DNA from: Microbacterium sp. B35-30
GTDB lineage: Bacteria > Actinomycetota > Actinomycetes > Actinomycetales > Microbacteriaceae
DNA length: 64,000 nt
Direction: 5' to 3'
Assembly (NCBI RefSeq): GCF_010634855.1
Contig: NZ_MWLQ01000012.1
Location: 1 to 64,000, forward strand
Part shown: one piece after another, positions 52,880-60,688 of the stretch
How positions within the stretch are numbered: the first letter of the stretch is position 1
Layout of the letters: the number at the start of each line of letters is the position of its first letter
Made by a program: the position numbers and the translations under genes
Notes under the pieces: generated by a model
Told to the model about the DNA's origin: nothing
Seen by the model: only the letters and a program-made list of their open reading frames with translations
Databases searched by the model: none

Positions 52880-53331
52880 CCGATCCTGCCGCGCATTTCG
52901 CCGGCCAGCGTCGCATGCTGCAACGCGATCGCGCGTCGGCGGCGCTGGGCATGGTCGTCGAACGCGACGAGCCGGGGGAGGCGGTCGTGTCGATGCGCGT
53001 GCGCGAGGACATGACCAACGGCTTCGCGATCACGCACGGGGGGATGGTGTTCGCCCTCGCCGACACAGCGTTCGCGATGGCTTGCAACGCCGTGGCCACG
53101 GCTGAAGCGGACACGGATGCCGATATCACGGTCGCGGCCGGCGCCGACATCTCGTTCCTCAAGGCGACGTACGCGGGTCAGACGCTCACGGCGCACGCAC
53201 GACGCCGTGCCCTGACCGGCCGCAGCGGGCTGTACGACGTGACGGTGACCGACGAGACCGGAGACGTGGTGGCGGAGTTCCGCGGACGCTCGTTCACCAC
53301 GCGCCGCGCCGACCCCGGCACCGCCGGTTGA
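52876..53331 (+). CDS. paaI: Phenylacetyl-CoA pathway hot-dog thioesterase
   Basis: 151 aa. The PaaI signature [20 protein letters not shown] and [19 protein letters not shown] are clear. PaaI hydrolyses dead-end ring-hydroxylated CoA esters and so spares the CoA pool. GTG 52876 overlaps the paaZ stop (GTGA). It ends the first paa transcription unit; a second operator and promoter follow at 53358-53385. Confidence 0.92.
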   Translation: MTDPAAHFAGQRRMLQRDRASAALGMVVERDEPGEAVVSMRVREDMTNGFAITHGGMVFALADTAFAMACNAVATAEADTDADITVAAGADISFLKATYAGQTLTAHARRRALTGRSGLYDVTVTDETGDVVAEFRGRSFTTRRADPGTAG

Positions 53332-53357
53332 CGGTGGCTGCGGCATCCGTCCTGGGG

Positions 53358-53385
53358 TAGACTTACTGAACGAACGGTCTGTAAA
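53358..53385 (+). promoter_or_regulatory. paaABCDE promoter with PaaR-type operator 2
   Basis: TTACTGAACGA then ACGGTCTGTAA (53363-53384) is a 22-bp imperfect palindrome whose left half equals operator 1. A -35-like TAGACT (53358-53363) and -10-like TGTAAA (53380-53385), 16 bp apart, flank it, so binding would block RNA polymerase directly. Confidence 0.7.
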
Positions 53386-53398
53386 TGAGGAGTCGATG

Positions 53399-54502
53399 AT
53401 GACGACCGATGTGCTGATCGACGAGGCTGCCGAGCAGGCGGCTTTCGACGCGATCATCGAGGCCGACTCGCGCATCGAGCCGCGGGATTGGATGCCGGCG
53501 GCCTATCGCAAGACGCTGATCCGGCAGATCTCGCAGCACGCGCACTCCGAGATCATCGGCATGCAGCCGGAGGGCAACTGGATCACGCGTGCGCCGAGCC
53601 TCAAACGCAAGGCGATTCTCATGGCGAAGGTGCAGGACGAGGCCGGGCACGGGCTGTACCTCTACTCCGCGGCGCAGACCCTCGGCATCACGCGCGACGA
53701 GATGACCGAGCAGCTCATCGCCGGCCGGGCGAAGTACTCGTCGATCTTCAACTACCCGACCCCCACCTGGGCCGACATGGGCGCGATCGGCTGGCTCGTC
53801 GACGGTGCCGCGATCTGCAACCAGGTGCCGCTCTGCCGTGCATCGTACGGGCCGTACGGCCGCGCGATGGTGCGCATCTGCAAGGAGGAGTCGTTCCACC
53901 AGCGGCAGGGCTTCGAGATCCTGCTGACCCTCATGCAGGGCACACCGGCCCAGCAGCGGATGGCGCAGGATGCCGTGGACCGCTGGTACTGGCCCTCGCT
54001 CATGATGTTCGGGCCCCCGGATGAGGCGTCGCCCAACTCGGCGCAGTCGATGGCGTGGAAGATCAAGCGCTTCTCGAACGACGACCTCCGGCAGCGGTTC
54101 ATCGGGATGCTGGTGCCCCAGGCCGAGGTGCTGGGTGTGACGCTCCCCGACGCCGAGCTGCGCTGGGACGAAGAGGCGCAGCGGTGGCACACGAGTGACA
54201 TCGACTGGACCGAGCTGCAGGAGGTGATCGCCGGCCGCGGCGCGATGAACGGCGAGCGCATCCGCAACCGGCGCAACGCGCATGAGGACGGCGCCTGGGT
54301 GCGCGAGGCCGCCGCCGAATACGCCCGCAAGCAGGCCGGCATCCGCTCGTTGGGCGATGAGCGCGGCGGTGGCGAGCGCCGTTCCCGGTCGTTGAGCGAG
54401 CGAGGAACGAGCGAGACGAAACGCAGTGAGTCCGCGGCGGACGTCGATCGCGTTTCGTCTCGCTTCGCTCGCTCAACGACCGGGAACGAGGTGGCGCGGT
54501 GA
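53399..54502 (+). CDS. paaA: Phenylacetyl-CoA 1,2-epoxidase catalytic subunit PaaA
   Basis: 367 aa diiron protein. The two E-x2-H motifs [13 protein letters not shown] and [12 protein letters not shown] bind iron. It epoxidises phenylacetyl-CoA with PaaB, C and E. The normal family core ends near residue 325; residues about 329-362 come from a dispersed repeat ([12 protein letters not shown]...RFARSTTG). ATG 53399 has GAGGAG at 6 bp; ATG 53396 is adjacent. Its stop overlaps the paaB GTG. Confidence 0.94.
   Translation: MTTDVLIDEAAEQAAFDAIIEADSRIEPRDWMPAAYRKTLIRQISQHAHSEIIGMQPEGNWITRAPSLKRKAILMAKVQDEAGHGLYLYSAAQTLGITRDEMTEQLIAGRAKYSSIFNYPTPTWADMGAIGWLVDGAAICNQVPLCRASYGPYGRAMVRICKEESFHQRQGFEILLTLMQGTPAQQRMAQDAVDRWYWPSLMMFGPPDEASPNSAQSMAWKIKRFSNDDLRQRFIGMLVPQAEVLGVTLPDAELRWDEEAQRWHTSDIDWTELQEVIAGRGAMNGERIRNRRNAHEDGAWVREAAAEYARKQAGIRSLGDERGGGERRSRSLSERGTSETKRSESAADVDRVSSRFARSTTGNEVAR
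54382..54486. repeat. Dispersed palindromic repeat, copy 3 (3' end of paaA)
   Basis: TTCCCGGTCGTTGAGCGAGC...GACGAAACGC (54382-54424) pairs with GCGTTTCGTCTCGC...CAACGACCGGGAA (54450-54486). The whole hairpin is read in frame as the PaaA C-terminal extension, 13 bp before the paaB start. Confidence 0.92.
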
Positions 54503-54804
54503 CGACCTCAGGCGCTTCGCCGCGCGAGTCCTGGCCTCTTTGGGAGGTGTTCGTCCGCGCCGGGCGGGGCCTCAGCCACGTGCACGCCGGCTCGCTGCAC
54601 GCCCCCGACGCGGAGTTCGCGCTGCGCAACGCCCGCGACGTCTACACGCGTCGCGGCGAGGGCACGTCGATCTGGGTGGTGCCCGCCGATGCGATCACCA
54701 CGAGCGACCCCGATTCGAAGGGCGCGTTCTTCGAGAGCCCCGCGGGCAAGAACTACCGCCACGCCACGTACTACACGGCGTCGGAGGGGGTGCCGCACCT
54801 GTGA
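54499..54804 (+). CDS. paaB: Phenylacetyl-CoA epoxidase subunit PaaB
   Basis: 101 aa. Contains [20 protein letters not shown] and the [15 protein letters not shown] block typical of PaaB, a small subunit that bridges PaaA-PaaC dimers. Start GTG 54499 overlaps the paaA stop and the stop overlaps the paaC GTG start. Length is normal for the family, and it carries no repeat, unlike its neighbours. Confidence 0.93.
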   Translation: MTTSGASPRESWPLWEVFVRAGRGLSHVHAGSLHAPDAEFALRNARDVYTRRGEGTSIWVVPADAITTSDPDSKGAFFESPAGKNYRHATYYTASEGVPHL

Positions 54805-55754
54805 TCCACGTGTATCCCGACGACCAGGGAGTTTCGTCTCTGCGTTTCGACTCGCAGGCTCGCTCAACGACCGCAACACCGCCTGTCGTTGAGCGACCGA
54901 GGAACGAGGGAGACGAAACGTCGCGACCCGATCTCCGAGACGATCCGCACGGCGAGGTGACCGTCGAGCGGGTCGCGCTGTCGGCCGAGCTCGCGGGTGG
55001 GGAGGGGCGTGCCGCATCCGCGGACGTCGCGGAGTACGCCCTGTGGCTCGGCGACGACGCGCTGATCCTCTCCCAGCAGCTCGGGGCGTGGATCGCGCGC
55101 GCCCCCGAACTCGAGGAGGACGTCGCGCTCGCCAACATCGCGCTCGACCTTCTCGGGCATGCGCGCTCGTTCCTCCGCTACGCGGGCACCTACGACGACC
55201 GCAGCGAGGACGACCTCGCCTACTGGCGCGACGAGCCGGAGTTTCGCTGCGCCTGGCTCTTCCAGCAGCCCGACGGAGACTTCGCGCAGACGATCGTGCG
55301 CCAGCTGGCGGCATCCGTCTACCTCTTCGAGCTGTACACGGCACTGCAGGATTCTTCCGACGTGACGCTGGCCGCGATCGCGGCGAAGGCCGTCAAGGAG
55401 GTCGAGTACCACCGCGACCACGCCGTGCAGTGGACGCTGCGGCTCGCCGGCGGCACCGACGAATCGCGCCGTCGGATGATCCGGGCGGTGGGCGACGTCT
55501 GGCCCTACGTGGCGGAGCTGTTCCGCGACGAGCCGCTCATCGACCGGCTCGACGGCGTGGCCGTGCGGCCGTCGACGCTGCAGCCGGCGTTCGATGCGGT
55601 CATCGCCGCCGTGTTCGCCGAGGCGGAGGTGGAGCTTCCGACCGGGCCGATGTCGTCGGCCGGTGGTCGGAACGGGCACCATTTCTCGACCCTGGGCTTT
55701 CTCCTCGCCGAGATGCAGGTGCTCGCGCGGCAGCATCCGGGGGCGACGTGGTGA
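54801..55754 (+). CDS. paaC: Phenylacetyl-CoA epoxidase structural subunit PaaC
   Basis: 317 aa from GTG 54801 (GTGA with paaB). The ferritin-like core starts near residue 60 (AEYALWLGDDALILSQQLGAWI, in part) and includes LDLLGHARSFLRYAGTYD and KEVEYHRDHAVQWTLRL. PaaC is the structural partner of PaaA. Residues about 11-40 (SLRFDSQARSTT...ERPRNEGDET) are encoded by a repeat. An internal start after the repeat is possible but none has a good ribosome site. Confidence 0.92.
   Translation: MIHVYPDDQGVSSLRFDSQARSTTATPPVVERPRNEGDETSRPDLRDDPHGEVTVERVALSAELAGGEGRAASADVAEYALWLGDDALILSQQLGAWIARAPELEEDVALANIALDLLGHARSFLRYAGTYDDRSEDDLAYWRDEPEFRCAWLFQQPDGDFAQTIVRQLAASVYLFELYTALQDSSDVTLAAIAAKAVKEVEYHRDHAVQWTLRLAGGTDESRRRMIRAVGDVWPYVAELFRDEPLIDRLDGVAVRPSTLQPAFDAVIAAVFAEAEVELPTGPMSSAGGRNGHHFSTLGFLLAEMQVLARQHPGATW
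54830..54919. repeat. Dispersed palindromic repeat, copy 4 (5' end of paaC)
   Basis: GTTTCGTCTCTGCGTTTCG...CTCAACGACCG (54830-54873) pairs with TCGTTGAGCGACCG...GAGACGAAAC (54885-54919). It lies 26 bp after the paaC start and is read through as coding sequence. Confidence 0.92.
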
Positions 55755-56383
55755 TGACCCAGCAAGGCACCCGGTCGTTGAGCGAGCGAGGAACGCGGTC
55801 GTTGAGCGAGCTTGCGAGTCGAAACGCAGAGACGAAACGCCTCGAGCCTCCGGGCAGCGCCGATCCGCAGTCGGCGGCCGTCGTCAGCGCCGCCGCACGG
55901 GCGTGGCAGGCCGCGGCATCCGTTCTCGATCCGGAGGTGCCCGTGCTCACGATCGAGGATCTCGGCGTACTGCGCGACGTCCAGGTCGTCGCCGACGACT
56001 CCGGCGCCCCCGGGCGCGTCACGGTGACGATCACGCCGACCTATTCGGGATGCCCCGCGATGGATGCGATCCGCGACGACGTCGTGCTCGCCCTCACGGC
56101 CGCCGGATTCGACGACGTCGACGTGCGTCTCGTGCTCGCGCCCGCATGGACGACGGACTGGATGACGGATGCCGGCAAGCGCAAGCTCGTCGACTACGGC
56201 ATCGCGCCGCCGAACGGGCGTGCAGCGGTCGCGGGTCCGATCCGCGTGCAGCTGTCGGTGCGGTGCCCGCGCTGCGGGTCGCTCGACACCCGTGAGCTCG
56301 CACGGTTCGGGTCGACGTCGTGCAAGGCGCTGTACGAGTGCCGCGCCTGTCTCGAGCCGTTCGACCACTTCAAGGTGCACTGA
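55754..56383 (+). CDS. paaD: PaaD, MIP18-type maturation factor of phenylacetyl-CoA epoxidase
   Basis: 209 aa. DUF59/MIP18 domain with VPVLTIEDLGVLRDV and TPTYSGCPAMDAI, plus the C-terminal zinc-ribbon (CPRCGSLDTRELARFG, CKALYECRACLEPF) found in PaaD. It helps assemble the metal centres of the epoxidase system. ATG 55754 overlaps the paaC stop by one base. Residues about 6-30 ([20 protein letters not shown]) derive from a repeat. GTG 55751 is an alternative start. Confidence 0.92.
   Translation: MTQQGTRSLSERGTRSLSELASRNAETKRLEPPGSADPQSAAVVSAAARAWQAAASVLDPEVPVLTIEDLGVLRDVQVVADDSGAPGRVTVTITPTYSGCPAMDAIRDDVVLALTAAGFDDVDVRLVLAPAWTTDWMTDAGKRKLVDYGIAPPNGRAAVAGPIRVQLSVRCPRCGSLDTRELARFGSTSCKALYECRACLEPFDHFKVH
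55771..55840. repeat. Dispersed repeat, copy 5 (5' end of paaD, half element)
   Basis: Two head-to-tail left halves (GGTCGTTGAGCGAGCGAGG at 55772- and GGTCGTTGAGCGAGCTTGC at 55798-), ending in GAGACGAAACGC at 55840. No right arm is present, so this copy is a partial or tandem form. Read in frame. Confidence 0.88.
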
Positions 56384-57603
56384 TGGAGCCCGACGCCCTT
56401 CGACAGGCCCAGGGACCGGGAAAACCGGATCAGGAGAACCAGCGCATCGCCGAGACGCTGCTCACCACCTCGGTGGGTGGACCGCGGGGCAGCCGGCATC
56501 GCGCGCGCTTCCACACGCTCCGGGTCGCAGCGGTCCGGCCGCTGACGGACGCCGCGGTCGAGGTGACGTTCGCGATCCCCGAAGAGGTGCGCGGCGAGTT
56601 CGACTACCTCGCCGGCCAGCATGTGGCACTGCGGACGGTGCTCGACGGGCAGGAGCTGCGCCGCTCGTACTCGCTGTGCCGCGCGGAGGACGCGGGCGGT
56701 GGCGGCGATGGTCCGCGCACCATCAGCGTCGCCATCAAGCGCGACCAGGGCGGCCGGTTCTCGACGTGGGCGCAGACCGAGCTGCGCGCGGGCGACCAGC
56801 TCGACGTCATGAGTCCGCAGGGCACTTTCACCTCGAAGCTCGCCGACCTCGACGGCTCGCACGTCGCGGGCATCGCGGCAGGCTCCGGCATCACGCCGCT
56901 CATGGCGCTCGCCGCCACCGTGCTGGCGCGGTCCGCCACGTCGCGATTCACGCTCGTGTACACGAACCGTTCGAGCCTCGACGTGATGTTCCTCGACGAG
57001 CTCTCCGATCTGAAGGACCGGTATCCGACGCGGCTCGCCCTGCACCACGTGCTGTCGCGCGAGCAGCGCACTGCTCCGCTGCTGTCGGGGCGCATCGACG
57101 AGCCGCGCCTGCGGCGCATCCTCGACGAGCTCGTGCTGCCCGACACCGTCGACGAGTGGTTCCTCTGCGGACCGTTCGAGCTGGTGCAGCTCTGCCGCGA
57201 CACCCTCGCCGACATAGGGATCGACCCCGCGCACGTGCGCTACGAGCTGTTCACCACCGGTGAGGGCGAGCGCGCCGAGCCGTCGGCCGGTCGCCCGGTG
57301 GTCGTCGCCCCGGACGAGCCCGTGCGTCGCATCGAGTTCACCCTCGACGGCCAGTCGCAGGCGGTCGACAGCCCGGTCGCCGCGCACGAGTCGATCCTCA
57401 ACGCGGCGCTGCGCGTGCGGCCAGATGTTCCCTTCGCCTGCGCGGGCGGGGTCTGCGGCACGTGCCGCGCCAGGCTGCTGGAGGGGTCGGTCACGATGAC
57501 CGAGAACTACGCGCTCGAGCCCGAAGAACTCGAACGCGGGTACGTGCTCACCTGCCAATCCCACCCGACGACCGATACCGTCGTCGTCGACTACGACGTC
57601 TAG
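56383..57603 (+). CDS. paaE: Phenylacetyl-CoA epoxidase reductase PaaE
   Basis: 406 aa. FAD domain (GQHVALRTVLDGQELRRSYSL, in part), NAD domain (GIAAGSGITPLMAL, WFLCGPFELVQLC) and C-terminal plant-type 2Fe-2S domain with cysteines in FACAGGVCGTCRARL and VLTCQSHP. It passes electrons from NADPH to the PaaA diiron site. The first about 25 residues include ALRQAQGPG, the product of a separate repeated element. ATG 56383 overlaps the paaD stop. Confidence 0.94.
   Translation: MEPDALRQAQGPGKPDQENQRIAETLLTTSVGGPRGSRHRARFHTLRVAAVRPLTDAAVEVTFAIPEEVRGEFDYLAGQHVALRTVLDGQELRRSYSLCRAEDAGGGGDGPRTISVAIKRDQGGRFSTWAQTELRAGDQLDVMSPQGTFTSKLADLDGSHVAGIAAGSGITPLMALAATVLARSATSRFTLVYTNRSSLDVMFLDELSDLKDRYPTRLALHHVLSREQRTAPLLSGRIDEPRLRRILDELVLPDTVDEWFLCGPFELVQLCRDTLADIGIDPAHVRYELFTTGEGERAEPSAGRPVVVAPDEPVRRIEFTLDGQSQAVDSPVAAHESILNAALRVRPDVPFACAGGVCGTCRARLLEGSVTMTENYALEPEELERGYVLTCQSHPTTDTVVVDYDV
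56394..56420 (+). repeat. ALRQAQGP-type short repeat in paaE 5' end
   Basis: CCCTTCGACAGGCCCAGGG with following ACCGGG is a known-looking actinobacterial short palindromic element (arms CCCT/AGGG). Read in frame as ALRQAQGPG. Only one copy is seen in this window. Confidence 0.5.
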
Positions 57604-57627
57604 CCTTTTCGAACGCGGAGGATCGAG

Positions 57628-58389
57628 ATGATCGAGCTGTCCATCACCGGCGATGTCGCCGAGGTCGTGCTGAACGCCCCCGAGAAGCTCAACGCCCTCT
57701 CGCTGCGGGCGCTGGGCGAGATGGATGCCGCCTACCGCAGCGCCGAGGAGTCCGGCGTGCGGGCGCTGCTGCTGCGGGCCGAAGGCCGGGCCTTCTGCGC
57801 CGGGCGCGACATCGCCGGCGTCGACCCCGAGACCGACGATGTGCCCCAGTATCTTGCCGGCGTCGAGACGCTCATGCGGCGGATCGCCGCGTTCCCCGCT
57901 CCGACGTTCGCCGCCGTTCACGGCGCATGCCTCGGAGTGGGGCTGGGGCTCGCCATCGCGACCGATGTGGTCTACGTCGCCGACGACGCCAAGATCGGGT
58001 CGCCGTTCGCGAGCCTCGGAGCGATGCTCGATTCCGGCGGCCACGCCCTGCTCTACGAGCGACTGGGTGCCCACCGGGCGCTCGACCTCATCTACACCGG
58101 CGACATGCTGAGCGGCGCCGAGGCGGTCGCGGCGGGTCTGTTCAGCCGCGCCCTGCCCGTCGAGGAGGTCTTCGACTTCGCGTGGCAGCGGGCGGTGGTG
58201 GCGGCATCCGGTCCGACCGCCGCGTTCCTGGCCTCGAAGCGCCTCATCGCCGGCCTCCGCGACGAGAGACTGTGGGATGCCGTCGCGCAGGAGGCCCGTG
58301 GACAGGAGGCGCTGCGCGCCACCGCCGACTACCGCGAGGGCTTCGCCGCGTTCCAGCAGAAGCGCAAGCCCGACTTCACGGGGGAGTGA
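57628..58389 (+). CDS. paaG: Crotonase-family isomerase (PaaG, ring-1,2-epoxyphenylacetyl-CoA isomerase)
   Basis: 253 aa. Loops FCAGRDIAGVDP and AVHGACLGVGLGLAIATDVVYV (in part), plus FASLGAMLDSGGHALLYERLG, which resembles the PaaG segment carrying its catalytic aspartate. PaaG turns the epoxide into oxepin-CoA and later shifts a double bond. A GCGGAGGATCGAG ribosome site precedes ATG 57628. It follows paaE by 24 bp and is probably the end of the second paa unit. Confidence 0.85.
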   Translation: MIELSITGDVAEVVLNAPEKLNALSLRALGEMDAAYRSAEESGVRALLLRAEGRAFCAGRDIAGVDPETDDVPQYLAGVETLMRRIAAFPAPTFAAVHGACLGVGLGLAIATDVVYVADDAKIGSPFASLGAMLDSGGHALLYERLGAHRALDLIYTGDMLSGAEAVAAGLFSRALPVEEVFDFAWQRAVVAASGPTAAFLASKRLIAGLRDERLWDAVAQEARGQEALRATADYREGFAAFQQKRKPDFTGE

Positions 58390-58420
58390 CGCGCACGGAG
58401 CGGTCGGCTTCTCGCCGAGG

Positions 58421-60091
58421 TCAGGAGTTCACGCGGATGATCTCGCGCTGATACGGCGCGACGATCTCGCCCGAGATGCGGCAGTCGAGTACCAGGAACG
58501 CGCGGGATGCCTCGGGCTCGGTCACCCACGTCGCGAGGCGTTCGAGGTCCTCGAGGCCGCGCACGACGACCCCCTCGGCGCCGACGCCCGCCGCGAGGGC
58601 GGCGAAGTCCACCTCTGGGATGCGCATGGGCGCCTCGGCGAGTCCCTTGAGGCCGTACAGGTGCACCTCGGCACCGTATGCCGCGTCGTTCCACACCACG
58701 GCGAGCCCGCGGCCGCGCGCGACACGGACGGCTGTCTCGAGGTCGGCGAGCGCCATGAGCCCGCCGCCGTCGCCCGTCGTCAGCACGACCGTGGCCGAGG
58801 GCTTCGCCAGTGCGGCACCGGGCACGGAGGGCCAGCCGAGTCCGATCGACTGGAAGGCCGTGCCGACCATCATCATGCGGTCGGGCGACGCGACGGGCCA
58901 GAACATGTTCGCCCAGCCGATGAAGTGACCGCCGTCCGATACCACGACGCGGTCCTTCGGCAGGAGCTCGCCGATGCGCGCGGCGACCGAGCGCGGGTCG
59001 AGCCGGCCGTCGGGGGCTATCCCGTCACCGACGTCGTGCCCGCGTGCCGCGGCCACGTCGACCGCCTCGCGCCAGTCGGTCGGCTCGGCCGCGATCTTCC
59101 GCACTTCGTGCGTGATCGCCTGGGCGACCAGGCGCGCGTCGCCGCGCACATACCCGCCGACGTGCGGGTGGGTGGCCGTCGGCGCGATGTCCACCTGGAA
59201 GATGCGCGTGCCGGGCGAGAACAGATCTCCGAAGCGCATCGTGAACTGGTTGAGAGACGCCCCGAACACCACCGCGACGTCGGCCTCGCGCACGTGTTCC
59301 ATCGCGCTCTCCGCCCCGAAGCCGCCGGTCACCCCGAGGTCGAAGTCGCTGTTCGGAAAGACGCCGCGCCCGAGCGCCGTCGAGGCGGTGAGAGCTCCGG
59401 TGGCGTCGGCGAGGGCGCCGAGCGCCTCGCCGGCGCCCGAGATCCACGCCCCGCGGCCCGCGAGCAGGAACGGCCGACGGGCGCCGGCGAGCGCCTCGGC
59501 GATCTCGCGCACCGCGGCGCGCGCGAACTCTCCGGTCGGGGCGACGGGATCGGGAAGCCGCGGCTCCGGCGCCCCGGGCACCGGGCCGGCGTCGCGGGCG
59601 GCGACGTCGTAGGGGATCGCGAGCACCGTCGGCACCCGGTAGGTGAGGGCGTGCTCGATGGCGATCACGGTCGTGGCCGCGGCATCCGCTCGCCCGACGG
59701 TATACGTGCGCGCACCGACGGCCGACGCGAGGGCGATCTGGTCGACGTCCCACGGGCGCGGGCCCGACGTCGGCTCGTCGCCGACCACGAGCACGAGCGG
59801 CACGTGCGCCTGCACGGCCTCGGCGAGAGCCGTGATGGTGTTGGTGAAGCCGGCGCCGTACGTCGCCGTTGCGGCCGCGAGACGCCCCGAGGCGCGGTGG
59901 TACGCGTCCGCGGCGACGACGCCGCCGGCCTCATGCCGCACCGCGGTGAACTGCACCTCGGTGGACCGCTCGAGCGCGTCGAGGAAATACGCGTTGCCGT
60001 TGCCCATCACGCCGAAGACGTGGTCGATGTGGCGGGCGAGGGTGAGGGCGACGTGCGCGGAGACGGTGCTCATAGCCGGATTGGCGGGCAT
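58421..60091 (-). CDS. Thiamine-diphosphate-dependent enzyme (acetolactate synthase / benzoylformate decarboxylase-like)
   Basis: 556 aa three-domain TPP enzyme. The N-terminal domain has the catalytic Glu in FTAVRHEAGGVVAADAYHR; the central domain FLLAGRGAWISGAGEALG; the C-terminal TPP-binding motif is TTGDGGGLMALADLETAV...VVWNDAAYG. The exact reaction is not evident. Location beside paa genes suggests a 2-oxo acid of an aromatic route (for example phenylpyruvate or phenylglyoxylate), but this is speculation. ATG 60091 has AAAGG at 8 bp; ATG 60073 is an alternative. Confidence 0.85.
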   Translation of the reverse strand: MPANPAMSTVSAHVALTLARHIDHVFGVMGNGNAYFLDALERSTEVQFTAVRHEAGGVVAADAYHRASGRLAAATATYGAGFTNTITALAEAVQAHVPLVLVVGDEPTSGPRPWDVDQIALASAVGARTYTVGRADAAATTVIAIEHALTYRVPTVLAIPYDVAARDAGPVPGAPEPRLPDPVAPTGEFARAAVREIAEALAGARRPFLLAGRGAWISGAGEALGALADATGALTASTALGRGVFPNSDFDLGVTGGFGAESAMEHVREADVAVVFGASLNQFTMRFGDLFSPGTRIFQVDIAPTATHPHVGGYVRGDARLVAQAITHEVRKIAAEPTDWREAVDVAAARGHDVGDGIAPDGRLDPRSVAARIGELLPKDRVVVSDGGHFIGWANMFWPVASPDRMMMVGTAFQSIGLGWPSVPGAALAKPSATVVLTTGDGGGLMALADLETAVRVARGRGLAVVWNDAAYGAEVHLYGLKGLAEAPMRIPEVDFAALAAGVGAEGVVVRGLEDLERLATWVTEPEASRAFLVLDCRISGEIVAPYQREIIRVNS

Positions 60092-60190
60092 GGCGAAGCC
60101 TTTCGAGACAGGGACGGATGCTGAGGCCGTGTGTGTCTCGCGCGTGCGCGCTGCGTGCCCATTTTTCGAGCACCGGCGGGGTCATTCCCG

Positions 60191-60213
60191 TCGGACAGTC
60201 CGAGTATAGGACT
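60191..60213. promoter_or_regulatory. Palindromic site and -10 in divergent TPP-enzyme / NIPSNAP region
   Basis: TCGGACAGTCCGA (60191-60203) is a perfect 13-bp palindrome, and AGTCC gagtata GGACT (60197-60213) overlaps it. TATAGG (60205-60210) could be the -10 of the NIPSNAP gene. No -35 is clear. Confidence 0.4.
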
Positions 60214-60222
60214 TCCGCCAAG

Positions 60223-60540
60223 ATGGGAGTCATGAAGACGATCCAGCTGCGCCGGTACACGCTCGTCGAGGGGGAGTACGACGCGTTCGTCTCCTGGTGG
60301 GGCGAATGGATGCCGAAGGTGCGGCCGGCGGCGGGCTTCGCGATCGAGTTCGCCTACGGCCTCCGCGAGACGAGCGAGTTCGTGTGGGCGGTCAGCGCCG
60401 AGGGCGACGAAGCGGCCTTCCTCGCGCTGGAGAAGGTGTACATGGCGTCGGACGCACGCGCCGAGGCCTTCGCCGGCGTCCCGCAGCGGGTGGCCGAGCA
60501 CAACATCCGCTTCGTGCAGGAGTTCTTCCCCGGTCGTTGA
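60223..60540 (+). CDS. NIPSNAP-family protein
   Basis: 105 aa. KTIQLRRYTLVEGEYDAFVSWW (in part), FAYGLRETSEFVWAVSAEGD and a ferredoxin-like fold are typical of small NIPSNAP/dimeric alpha-beta barrel proteins, often found by aromatic or hydroxy-acid catabolic genes; function unknown. Start ATG 60223 or 60232. The final Gly-Arg and the TGA stop (FFPGR*) lie inside a dispersed repeat, so insertion may have truncated or replaced the original end. Confidence 0.8.
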   Translation: MGVMKTIQLRRYTLVEGEYDAFVSWWGEWMPKVRPAAGFAIEFAYGLRETSEFVWAVSAEGDEAAFLALEKVYMASDARAEAFAGVPQRVAEHNIRFVQEFFPGR

Positions 60541-60680
60541 GCGAGCGAAGCGAGACGAAACGCCACGAGCCTGGCGCAGAGCAGGGCTCGTCGTCAGTTC
60601 GCTGCGTTTCGTCTCGCTCTTTCCTCGCTCGCTCAACGACCGGCAGACCGACGCCCGTCCTTGAGTGAGCAAAGCGAGAC
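60530..60680. repeat. Dispersed palindromic repeat, copy 6 (3' end of NIPSNAP gene)
   Basis: CCGGTCGTTGAGCGAGCG...GACGAAACGC (60530-60563) pairs with GCGTTTCGTCTCGC...CAACGACCGG (60604-60643). A further partial GTCCTTGAGTGAGC...GCGAGAC (60657-60680) follows. It contains the NIPSNAP stop codon and may act as terminator for it and for the convergent IclR gene. Confidence 0.92.
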
Positions 60681-60688
60681 CTGATGCC

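Noticed and set aside
53396-55840. Frameshift or assembly error in paaA/paaC/paaD caused by repeats
   Set aside because: All frames remain open with 1- or 4-bp overlaps intact, and repeat lengths preserve the frame, so errors are not needed to explain it.
42445-60680. Insertion sequences or transposon ends at the repeats
   Set aside because: Elements are 70-150 bp, lack a transposase or target duplications that I can see; treated as REP/MITE-like repeats.
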